Assembly (NCBI GenBank): GCA_002633005.1
Contig: NMRA01000594.1
Coordinates: 71,976 to 135,975, forward strand
Direction: 5' to 3'
Source: Phoronis australis
Lineage: Eukaryota; Phoronida; Phoronidae
Length of the DNA: 64,000 nucleotides
How positions within the stretch are numbered: position 1 is the stretch's first letter; each line of letters opens with the position of its first letter. Below are positions 35,766-47,500 of the stretch, one piece after another. The notes beneath the pieces were generated by a model. It ran no database searches. It was not told the origin of the DNA and worked only from the letters and a program-made list of their open reading frames with translations. Both the position numbers and the translations under genes were made by a program.

Positions 35766-38700
35766 TTTGTTATATGTCTGTTTCATTCTTTGGCCTTAGG
35801 ACAAAAATATGTGAGCGCCTATTTTTAAGCAACATCTGTTACATGGTGCGTAGTTATTATGTTTGGGATCCATTGAAAATAACACTTTAGAATCGATAAG
35901 TTCAGAGAAATAACCCTTACGGATTACATTTTACGTAAAAATAGGGACAACGTTGTTGGACACTAAAATTGGTTTTGAAACATGAAAATTTGTAGATTGA
36001 CAGAGCAAGACTATGTAATCGCAAGCTGTGATCTGTGATCACCGTTAATATGTCCCCGGTGACGGCGGGGTTGTGGTACTCGCTGGTTCCTGCATGCCGA
36101 TAGGTGGTTGATAGCCGGTACGCGGGTAGCATTTTATTTTCCTCGGGAATTTTTTTACACCGGCGTTTCTGATTGATTGGTGGAATTCTCAACAGGTAGC
36201 GTTTCCTCAAATATAATGGCCTGACTGGTGGAGGAACTGTAAATGTGGTCTATTGTACGGACAAATCGGTTCTTAAAATTCATGTTGAAAAAATGTGAAT
36301 CCCCATAAATTGTATTTGCGCCTTTTTGGAGTGCATCTTTCTACTGTCCCTGGCTTTTGTTTACGTTGATGTTCCGTATTCATACAGTATGAGTAGTTTA
36401 CCAGTTAAATGTGCCGGATGAGTGTTTACTGCGCACGGATGCGCTTCAAGAACGCAGCTATGACAGATTACTGCAGAAACGAAATAGTTGCTGCTACGCC
36501 ACTTGCATGACAAAGCTAAGATCGTTCATAGTTCGCCATTTTTTCACTTTGTTGTAAAGCTAACTAATGACTACCGAGGATACATCAACCAGTGATAAAG
36601 TGCTTGCTACTGCCCATTACCTTCGTGTAATCTCTACACGTATTGAACCAGCGAGGTTTGTGGAACGGCAAAAGTGCATGCGTGCACCCAGGGTAGGGGG
36701 CTCAGGGGCCTCGTGCGAGCCCCCCATTTTGCAATTTGAGCCAAATGTCCGCCTCAGAGAAACATAACGTCCTACGAAACAATACAATACTCCACTAAAA
36801 AGACTGGAATCTGGCAAATGCACAATTCATACCTCTCAACGAGCCCGTTCAACATATTTAGTAAAAGGTCCGCATCCACAAAAGATTGAGTCCACATATT
36901 TTAGGTTGGGTTCACGCATGTAGTTTATTCCGGGAGTCGTTGATATTGTGGTGCTTGGCGTACTTTTACAGAGTTAAAATATATAGCTTTTTAGATATTT
37001 ACTAAATGCACAGATATGTTGATAAGCTCTTACATAATCTTAGTAACACTGCAAAACAGGTTTAATTCACATTAAAACACGTCACTTATTTTAGTACCAT
37101 GGGATGTTGTCCCAAATTGCAAACGTTTTTGTAAAGCTCTCAGTGATACGACGTGAACGTCAAATATGCCTGACACGACTGGAGCTCATCATTGTCTCAC
37201 TGGAGCAATCAGTGCAACAAAATTGCATCTAAACGAGGGCAACATTTATCTGACTGCGGTAGGAATTCCTGTCATTTTCACGTTGTTGACATTAAAGTAA
37301 TTTTGAATGAAATCTGCTTAGTTTTACCAGTACAGTAATGCAAATGAAAGGCATCCTATTACGTGCAAAATTTAATTAATACTTTTGTATCTGCTGCTCA
37401 CGTGTAGTTGAGTATCCAGCTACGGATCTATCGAGCATGTCACATGAACAGCCAACAAGCAGAACAATAAATTGGAGGTGTTAATCTTTCCAATCCCAAT
37501 CCGTGTTTTACTTGACAAATTACATTAAGTTTGACAGAACTTGGATAAAGCATCACGCCACTGAGTTCAGTCAGTGATTTTGGATATACCATGCAAAATG
37601 TCGGGAGTCGGTGGGGGGGGGGGAGTAGAACAAAATGCCTCAATGTCTTGATACGAAATGAGCCGTTCTTGTGCAATTTTCAGTTTTAAAACAAAACCTT
37701 TACGCACAATTCTCACAACATGGGATAGGTAATTGACCCGTGTAAACAAAAATGGTACATATGCTAATAATCGGTTATCTTAGTAAAAATTTGAACTGTT
37801 TCAGTGGAGGTGCACTTCATGCATTTTTTGCACTTGAAAAACAAAAACACCTTAATATTTCATGTGTGTCACAGACGAATTTAACGTATTCAACGTACAT
37901 GTTGAAGAGTCGATACGAATAAAACGAATGCAAAAAATTTCACCCCTCCCTCCATTCTTGGAGAAGGGTATTACATTCACTTCTTCCAAACCGTATGAGT
38001 CCATTTTTCATGCTTCGAATGACACGAATGTCAAACAGAGACACAAGAAGGTACATGCTGAAATACGAAACCACTGCAACACTACGTCAAATGTATGATG
38101 ATCCCAAAAGCTGACTTTCTTATTTATTGGCCGCTGCCATTCGCATTAAATGTTGAAAAAATTAACAAGAGACAAGTCTCTTAACTCTTAAAATGTACCA
38201 GGGGTTCAGCATTGTGAATGACGCGCCTAAGTTATTTTCAGGCATCTGTGCTAAACCATGTCGTTGGACCGGGTGAGGTCGAGAAATGAACAACCAAACA
38301 AGAAGAGAAAAAAATTAAGAGAACACTACCAGTGCTTGATTAACCCTTTGAGGTCCCTGGCCATGACATTTTTGTTAGGGCCCCATTTTTGCAACATGGC
38401 TCTTCTGAACCCATAAATGTATTTTTAAATCATTGCAGAGCATATTAATTTACGGGTTTTTTTATTTCAAGAATACAATTGTTGGTTGCGCCAAATCATC
38501 TGTATTCTGTCTCAAGCAGGGTATAATGGATTAATCTGTCGCTCTCTTTTTATTTTTTTTTTCCAAATTTTATATCACTTAAAACACTTTGAGTATCTGG
38601 AAAACTGCCTAAACTGCTGTTAATTTTATGTTTTTTGAAATTACTGAGTGTTTTATATTGATAAACCCAACCCCTGGAGGTGGCACGTTGATGGCGTATA

Positions 38701-39636
38701 TGCAGCCACCATTTGCGTGCTTTTGAATTTTAAAGGGCAATTCAAGAAGAGGGTACCCAATGATAGAATCGATTGCCTCTATTTCTCTGTTTTTGTGGAA
38801 TCGTACATTCTGCGTTTGATATATTAGAAGGACTCTGAGGGTCATATGATGATGGACTCAACTGCCACGCTTTTCGATTTTTATGCGGCCACATACTTAA
38901 ATATGGGTGCATGACGTCGTCATCCTTCCGGCTTCCGGCGTCCGCAGCTTTATATCGAAAACCCTTTGCAGGATCTTATTAAAATTTGGCTAGTGTTTTT
39001 CTATGTGACTGACGACAAGTGCTTAGGTGTGTCGAACGGATCCAAATACCAATGTTCCTCTTAGTGACAAAATGTTTTTTACGTTTGCCTATCTATCTTC
39101 GAGGTGCATGCATCTATTTTCTTGAAATTTGGCAAGTAAATTTCTAAGAACAATTGAAAGCATCCTGTGTTCACAAAAATACACTAGTTCAAAGTTTAAA
39201 TGAAGTTCAATTCATCATCCTCAAAGAGTATATCAAACCACAACAAACATGGCCACAAGTAACAAAATCAACTGAACCCAACCTCACTTGTAAAGCGAGT
39301 CTATGTAAAGGCCACATCTATTCCCAAAAGGTGAGCTAAACGGATTGTTCTCAAACCCTCTCGACCCCACGACACACTCGACCAACCACCCGCGACCCAC
39401 AGCCCACTAGACCAGGTCTGCACAAGCTCCACTAGATCTGAACATAAAACAATTGCTGACTTGCAAGAACAACGAGTTGGGCAGTGAGCTCGGCTCGCTT
39501 TTCGATGATTTTTGCAATTAAGCGACGCATCACCGAAAAAGTGGGACTAAAGCCCCCCAACCCCCATGTGTGCACGGCGAATAGATCATCCGAGGCGCAG
39601 CACTGAAAAACGCTGAGACCTATAGCCCCCCAGCCT
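35766..39636. other. Intergenic, no recognisable gene
   Basis: Between the convergent KYAT and caspase genes. It contains a G-run-flanked tract (37612-37622), the repeat module at 39000 and MITE-like gccccccag segments at 36700 and 39550. No reading frame with domain signal. Confidence 0.5.
39000..39165 (+). repeat. Dispersed-repeat module, third locus
   Basis: Contains cgaacggatccaaatacca, gttcctcttagtgacaaaat, atctatcttcgaggtgcat and cttgaaatttggcaagtaaa, matching the modules at 15000-16150 and 21300-21815. Confidence 0.5.
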
Positions 39637-40516
39637 TCTATGCTACTTCGCCCATGAGTTGATTGGGCAAGTTTGAAATCCAAATACAGAAAAAAACAGC
39701 GAGAACAAATCAAATCAAAGACCTACCAACGTTACAACTGTTGTTTCTGGCAAAGTGTCTGCTCTTCAGTGAATGGCAGATTCAAGTTTTTTTGGGGAAA
39801 GTGCGAGGAACCATGTAATTTCGTTAGTAAGTACAGTTTGAGAAAGCAAACTTTTGACTAACAAACTAAAGAGTATCTCAACGTTACATGCAGTATATTG
39901 TAAACAAATATACACAGGAATCAAACAATAAAAATGTGAAATAATCTCCATTCAAGTTAACATACATGTACTCTCCATGCAATAGTAGGAGACACAATTA
40001 CATCCTTCACTGAAAAATCAGGATGCATTGGTAACAATGTGTACTCCAATTGCTTATACGAAATTTGCAGAANTCTATGCTACTTCGCCCATGAGTTGAT
40101 TGGGCAAGTTTGAAATCCAAATACAAAAAAAAAACAGCGAGAACAAATCAAATCAAAGACCTACCAACGTTACAACTGTTGTTTCTGGCAAAGTGTCTGC
40201 TCTTCAGTGAATGGCAGATTCAAGTTTTTTTGGGGAAAGTGTGAGGAACCATGTAATTTCGTTAGTAAGTACTGTTTGAGAAAGCAAACTTTTGACTAAC
40301 AAACTAAAGAGTATCTCAACGTTACATGCAGTATATTGTAAACAAATATACACAGGAATCAAACAATAAAAATGTGAAATAATCTCCATTCACGTTAACA
40401 TACATGTACATGTACTCTCCATGCAATAGTAGGAGACACAATTACATCCTTCACTGAAAAATCAGGATGCATTGGTAACAATGTGTACTCCAATTGCTTA
40501 TACGAAATTTGCAGAA
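39637..40516. repeat. Direct duplication of about 440 bp around a single N (40073)
   Basis: 39637-40072 and 40074-40516 are almost identical; differences are a 6-bp tacatg expansion, one extra A in a poly(A) run and a few substitutions. The join is a single n. This is the usual sign of two haplotypes or overlapping contig ends placed in tandem. A frame encoding the same 61-residue peptide appears in both copies for this reason and is not a gene. Confidence 0.92.
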
Positions 40517-40891
40517 AAGGGTATCTTTGTGGATAAATATTGATAAACATTGTGTGTAGCTTTGGAATATACTGCTTTACATTGCTTGCAGTGTAGGATT
40601 TTCCAAAGAGGTTTAGAAATTTAACTTGTTTATTCAGGAAGTAAGAAAAACGTAGAGTGTGGCAATAACATTATATCTTAGCCATGCTTGGGATTATTGA
40701 AAAAAATAACACGAAAACGAGGCCATAGCTACCAGCTATATAATGTACACCATAGGGAAAATTGCTCTCGTGCAATAAAACACTTAGAGTTTTACAGTTT
40801 TTCAGAGTACGTTAGAATAATTATGATTCCAAATGTGCGTGATATCACAAAAAGTCAAAACAAAATCACGCAGCGAGCTAGATATGTACCC

Positions 40892-41043
40892 CAGTGGCGG
40901 ATTTAGGGGGGAAAGGGAGCCTTGCCTCGCCTAGAATTCTCCCAGATTCCATTTGGCAGTATAGAGGTGCAAATGTCTGACAGGCAAAATTCTGGCTCAT
41001 ACCCTGCTCTGCCCCCCATCTCAAAATTCTGAATCCGCCGCTG
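40892..41043. mobile_element. 152-bp MITE with CAGTGGCGG-type ends
   Basis: Begins cagtggcggatttag and ends ctgaatccgccgctg, an inverted-repeat pair, flanked by direct repeats gtacccc (40886-40892 and 41043-41049). An internal segment, aggtgcaaatgtctgacagg, also occurs in the older copy at about 1391-1560. The ends and the short duplication fit a small non-autonomous DNA transposon, hAT-like by its ends. Confidence 0.8.
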
Positions 41044-41101
41044 TACCCCATTTGAAAAATATCCTGTCCTGCTGTATAGAAGCCATTGTCGTCTCTATTA
41101 A

Positions 41102-41882
41102 TCGTGGACCCAAGAAATACAGATTAGGCAGACAGGGTAAAGTAATATGATCTAAAAATCTACTAGGAAAACCTTTTTCCCGACATCATTTATTGAAAGT
41201 ACACATAGACACATCAAATAACAAACATGATAAAGAACACAACCCAAAATCAAACAGCGGAGGGATGTCATTCACACATTTACGCATTAGCTTATTCACC
41301 ATTTAGTAGTAATAATTAATGTAAAATCTGTCCTCACTTCTCATAAAAGAGTAAAATCACGGGCGGCTTAGCAATGCAAAAAGTGGGAGGCTATAGCCCC
41401 CCCCCCATCTCCCTATGGTGCGCCGCCCATGAAGTTACTCAAGATTTCCAGGCTGTATATTTTAAATACTGTAGTAATCCCGCACAAAACTAANTCGTGG
41501 ACCCAAGAAATACAGATTAGGCAGACAGGGTAAAGTAATATGATCTAAAAATCTACTAGGAAAACCTTTTCCCGACATCATTTATTGAAAGTACACATAG
41601 ACACATCAAATAACAAACATGATAAAGAACACAACCCAAAACAAAACAGCGGAGGGATGTCATTCACACATTTACACATTAGCTTATTCACCATTTAGTA
41701 GTAATAATTAATGTAAAATCTGCCCTCACTTCTCATAAAAGAGTAAAATCACGGGCGGCTTAGCAATGCAAAAAGTGGGAGGCTATAGCCCCCCCATCTC
41801 CCTATGGTGTGCCGCCCATGAAGTTACTCAAGATTTCCAGGCTGTATATTTTAAATACTGTAGTAATCCCGCACAAAACTAA
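41102..41882. repeat. Direct duplication of about 390 bp around a single N (41494)
   Basis: 41102-41493 and 41495-41882 are nearly identical, differing mainly in the length of a C run and a few bases, and are joined by one n. The likely cause is the same as for 39637-40516. Confidence 0.92.
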
Positions 41883-43989
41883 AAAAAATAACACACATGT
41901 TCTTTCCTCTACATTTACCATTGTCAATATAATGTGACCCCAACGGTAATAAAATCTTACGGAGCAGGTCTAGGATTCTAACAACGTCGGACATGAATAT
42001 TTTCTAGGACAGGATGTGTACATGCCCACCAGCACAATTGCTAATAACCTCGGTTTCAATGTGAATCCAGAATTTTATTCTAAGTCACTACCCAAAAAGG
42101 ACGTTGATACCTCAGCTGACTTTAAAAAAAAACACGTGTCGTCTTCCCTGACTGATAGATTTTCAGGAATGTGTTTGTGAATAGAATTCTACTGAAGAAT
42201 ATAGACCGGAGCCATCTAATTTTCAGGCTTATTATGACGGAATAATGAAGAGCCCACGTCTGAAGGTCTTGATCAAATATAAGGCAAGTGACAATTTTAA
42301 TTTCGCTTTTCAGTCATTCTGAGTTCACAAATACGGCGACATCCTAAACCCTTATCCACAGCATACCTAAAAATTGGGGAAGCCAAGCAGGTATACGTAT
42401 GCTAATTATGAAATCTTAGAGGCATGGAACGTTAAAGCTCCTCAAAATGTATTTTACCAACTCATGACGAAAGTACCATCTCGTAACGTCTAGTACAGTA
42501 TTGTTTAACTTTCCCGTGTGAGGAAATTTCAATAAAAATCGCAAAATGCATGATTTTTCAAAAACGTGAGGAGAAAAAACTCCGATTACCACAGAGTTTA
42601 TAATCCCCTCCCCACTTAGGACGAATGCGAGCATGCGCTCGAAGTCACTTGCTTAATATTTCTGGAGGAAAAGGTCACGTTTTTATAGAGGGAAATGTGC
42701 TGCATCTATATCTTGCCATACCAAATAAGTAGACGTGCTTTGGCATTTTGGGGGAAAATCGACAGTGGCGATAAGCTGACAGATCGTTTTTTTCTTATGC
42801 TAAAAGAAAGTTTTTTGGTTTCAATAGAAATTAAAAATCGTTGTGATTAAACCCTTAAAATACCTGGTGATCATGTTAAATTCTCCTTCAGTGATCGAGG
42901 ATCACTTTTCGTATTACAGTTTAGTCTGTTGATCGCGTTCCAGGCCTCTTTGAAATAGAGTATTTATTTTTGACATATGTTTAGCACAGGCCACATGCTG
43001 TTGTACTTCAAATACTTCGTTTTCAATGCTAAAGTTGTTTGAAGCGTGATCATACTTTAGTTTTGCCATATACCATATGCTGGGAAATATTCAGAACTTG
43101 CAAACTCTACAAAGCAATTTCTTGCAAAACAAGAACAAAATAAAAGGACTGGCATTTGAAAAAATGTGGTACCAACATCTAACTAATACGTTGACTGACA
43201 ATGTTTTTATTTAGCTGGACAGAAGTATCCTATTATGCAAATATAATGATCAAAACGGTCTCCCACGGCAAATGACGTCGTATGTGGGTAGCAAGTTATT
43301 CATGCTACGGGAGATTACAGCTGTTTTCCTTTCCGTGTTAGATATAACATTATATTTCGCATGGATATCGTACCTTGAGTGCACATCAGCTGGTTACCAA
43401 TAAAGCTTGTCATTACCTTCATTATAACAAAGAAAAACAAAATGAACAATGAATACCCCAATCCACTGATCCATATGCGACCAGCTATCGAACTAGTTTC
43501 CAGTTGAAGTTGGAGGTAATGTACTGAAAATTTCCAGCATATGAAATAGATTGTAAACGTATGTTCTCAATCACATTTTCTCCCGAGATAAAGTCCATTT
43601 AGTTGCCGTGAATGGTTGTCTAAAATTAAAATAGCTCACGACAAAAATCTCATTATTCACCCAAGAATAGTTTTAAAACATGCAACTGCAAAGCTGTCTG
43701 AGCCTGGGCTCTTCTAATTCCCCATCTGTGTCAAAAGTTATTCAAATGTTCGGACAGGTGACAATATCTACGACATATAAATTGATTGATGTGTTCCACG
43801 CAACCTCGTACAAGTTTTCGTTTCCTCAGCTCATAGTTATTGATAGATTTTCTACGCAAGGCGTACATGTAGCATTTTAGGTTGAAAGTATCATTATTCA
43901 TTGTAAGCTAAAGTGTTGCCTACCAATAAGGTTGCCAACATCGTGCGGCATGCATCTTAGAGCCTTCTGAGCTTTAGCACAGTCAGCTA
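41883..43989. other. Intergenic / 3' flank of caspase, no recognisable gene
   Basis: No domain-bearing frame. A clear AATAAA for the caspase on the minus strand was not identified within the first 150 bases past its stop. Confidence 0.45.
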
Positions 43990-44333
43990 TCACAAATGAA
44001 AGCTTGCGTTTAAATCCACTTTGTGAAGTGATCTAGAACCAGGCGAGGTAGGCGAGGTAGGCGAGGTAGGCGAGGCAGTAATTGTCGCTGTTGTCGAGGG
44101 AGAAGGGTCAGTTCCTTTGGAGAGCAAGAACATCTGTTTTGTGAAAGTGCTGTTGTGAGTTGGCATCTGTGAGGTTAAGCTTTCGTCTTGAAAATACGTC
44201 TTTTGTGACACCTTTCCTTGCACAGTTGTTAGCATGTCCGTGAAGTGTTTTGACGAGTGGTCCTTTCCAACAACTTCACAGAAGACCTTGATGTAGAGAG
44301 AGCCTTCGTCGGGATATCGGTAAGCATAGTGAC
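43990..44333 (-). CDS. Caspase small subunit and C-terminal tail, last exon
   Basis: The acceptor is actctgcag and the reading frame ends at TGA (43990-43992). It reads HYAYRYPDEGSLYIKVF, CEVVGKDHSSKHF, DMLTTVQGKVSQK and KQMFLLSKG, a full small subunit including the substrate-binding Arg. A tail of about 40 residues follows, with SPSTT and four tandem TSP/SP units encoded by a 9-bp DNA repeat at about 44042-44078. Caspases usually end near the KQM...F strand, so this tail is an addition. It is Ser/Thr/Pro-rich and could be a phosphorylation or linker segment, or simply repeat expansion. Confidence 0.88.
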
Positions 44334-44477
44334 CTGCAGAGTATTAATTTCACTTTGTCATTGATGTTCTCTGTCAAGTGCAGTCTGACTCATGAAAACC
44401 GCAAAACGTTGCCGTTTTTTCAGGCTTTTAGCTGTTTCAATAACAAATATACTTCACCGACAAAGTATGAAATCATC

Positions 44478-44508
<31 letters not shown>

Positions 44509-47500
44509 TTTATTTATTTATTTATTATTGTGATATTTAAAATGAGGGTGGCCTCTTCAGTGATAGCACTGCTTTCCAAGAGGGCCCTCAACAAGAAAAA
44601 CAGAAATATAATACAATGAAGTAATAAAACAACAATGAAATATACGTAACAAAGATACAATTAAAACAGTTAAGGTTGAGAATTAAGACAATAACTAAAT
44701 GACAAATAATGGTAAAAAATTAACTAAGACAGATGAAATAAATTAAGAGATGACCCTAGACAATGAGAGTATTTACGACAATGAAACAATGACATGATTA
44801 AGATAGGCAGGGTATAAAAGGTTAAGTAAATTACAGCAATGTCTGATCAATCTTTTGGCTGCAAAGACCAACATTCTCCTTTTATCTGTTTAAATGAATT
44901 AAAATGTGAAGGTATGCTAGGGTTCCCTAAGCAGGTAGCTTCAAACGAACATCAAATTGAAACAAGGCTTTTAAAGAGAATGTTCATTGAACACTGAAAA
45001 ACAAGATTAGCAAGAGTGTGGCCTAGTGAGATAAGTGTCCACTAACTTCACTCCAAGTCGTAGCTTCAGATCCCACTGGGCACACTGCAAGACCATTGAT
45101 TCGGATTATTAGCTCCTCACCTCTATTTTAACTACATTAAAGCAAACATGATTCTAGTAGGTGATCAGTGCACCTGAGCGCACTGCGCATGACTGATACA
45201 AAGTGTAGGGGGTTAACAAGTGTGTTCTAAAGCTCAAAAGAAAGGTAGTAATCACATTTAAGCTAAAACTTGACTCATCGATTTCCAATGCGGAGTTCAT
45301 GCCACCCACTCCAATAAAGAAATCGTGGTGTCTTCTCAAGCAAGCGTGCCTGCGAAAGAACTATGAAATGTTTTGGTGTAGGAAAGAATGCACACATAGC
45401 CGTCATTTGGCCCTACTATATGAAAATTTTGGCCGATACAAGACGGTAAGCGGGTGTCGCAAAACGTGAAGCTATATTCACATAAAACATTGCCTCTACA
45501 TCAATATGCAGCGGGACTATCGAGACTATATTTCCATAAACGCTTCCTGTTGTTATATTAAAAAAAACTGTTAAAATACATTGAGATTCTACCCATTTTC
45601 ATATTTTACAAACAGATAAAGCAAAAGGCCTTACCTTCTGTTGTTGCGTAAGCCGTAACAATGTTTGCGTTAGGCGGTGGAAAGAAGACTGGCACGTGTG
45701 TCGAACATTCTTGGTCAACATGTGCTTGTTTGAAGCTTGTTGGTCCATCAGTTGTGATCACAGGAATGTTGACCATGTTTCCGCGACACGCTTGGAAAAT
45801 AAACACTTTTGGAAGGTCTGGAATAGAGAGTTGTTGACTGAATTATGATATCTAATCCGGTTTTGTCCTTTCAACGTTTACTACAAACGACATTCTCCTC
45901 CATTTTTCTGAGACAAATAAATACTTTGGAAGCATCGACAATCCTCACAGCCTTGAGGAAAACTTGAATATTCTTTACAAAGTCTGCGAAAGGGCAATTT
46001 TCAAGAGAAATGTTTGGTAAATTACGAAAATTTTAGGGAAAGACTGCCAATCAAAAAGCATAACGTAATTTACAATACATGGAGTGTGCAGTTTTTGCTG
46101 TATCTTGATTCTATCACCCAGGTAGGACGCTAAAATGCATTAGCAGGTGACAGAATGAGATTTCGTTGAAATCACCAAAACCTGGTTTAATATATATCTA
46201 AGCAATGAGCGTCCCGTTTTTGTCCTATTGGCAAAGTGAGGAGAAAGAACCTGTTTCATATGTAATCGCCCGAATTTTACTAACATAATAATGATTTTCA
46301 TCCGACACACGCCATGTGTACACCTTCGCAGTTCAGTGCAAAATTAAGCTGTAATGATAGGAATTGTAATTTTAATTTTCAAAAAATGATTTAAGATCTA
46401 ACTGGTGTCCAGAATGTCATTTCAATGAAAATAAGTGACGTGGAGCACATATGTTTTATAGCTATTCAAGGTACATCAATTTCCTCCAATCAGGTGCATG
46501 TTTTATGAAAAGTGGCCTCAGACAAACCTGAGACAAAATTTGGCGTTACACCCTCAATTTACAACCACCAAATAACGGGTTATCCAAGTAATCATGAGAG
46601 CATCACGGTCTAGAAATAAGGTACCGAACTTTACCATGTATTGTCATCGAATCAGTTAATATTCTTTCGTAAATAGCTTAATGGAGTGTAACACATAAAT
46701 GCTGGCTGAAGTCCTAAACTTCTTTTTGATTAACACACTACCATTACGTGTAATGACGCAGCGGTGCAAGGACTCGAACTCATCCAGGAATCGATTTCAC
46801 GTGCAGCGAAAGTCAAAGACAAAAACATTCCCTTTGGCCACTTTTCATAGTTGCTCACTCGCATCAGGACTGCGTTAAACTTACTTGCATTTACTGTTTA
46901 AGGCTAATTGTTTCTGAAATAACGAAGACTAGTTCGTCAAACTTTGACACCAGTCATACTGGACACACCAGTCAGCCTCCAAGACATCAAGAAGTGGTGC
47001 CATTTTGTTTCCTAGCAGTTCCATTGGCAGTTGTCTCAATTATTGTGGTATGTAAGACATTTTCCGGCTACGAATTGTGTACACTTACATGTAGTTTATA
47101 GAATACATTAATGTTTCAGATGATTTCACAGAGAAATTTTTTGAAAGTAAAGCATTGGCTGCGCAAAATATTGACAGGAATGAGTGGGACTCCTACCTTT
47201 CATTTCTTTCAACTTATCTCCTTGGAAGGCTTCAATTATTTTCTCTTGGTTCAAGTACTTCTGGTCAGACGTTAGAATACCTTTCTGTAACAAAGTGGAA
47301 AGCAATATAAGACACAGTTACATTTTGCTTTTATGGTTTTGTACAAACTGCTTTATTAGCTACACCCTTAATACGTTAAAGGAGAATGCCACCTGATTTA
47401 ATTAGTCTTATTTGCCGTCTTAGTCGGTCTATATCCACATCGCCTGGCATACGGTCGACCTTACATTGCCAAGTGCTGTCGCGTTAACCTGTTAGCAATA

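Noticed and set aside
39766-40389. Two identical 61-residue minus-strand peptides suggesting a gene duplication
   Set aside because: Both lie in the N-joined duplicated block, which is best explained as an assembly artefact.
46739-46800. B-box-like gttcgagtcc on the minus strand
   Set aside because: No A box at suitable distance; insufficient for a tRNA or SINE call.
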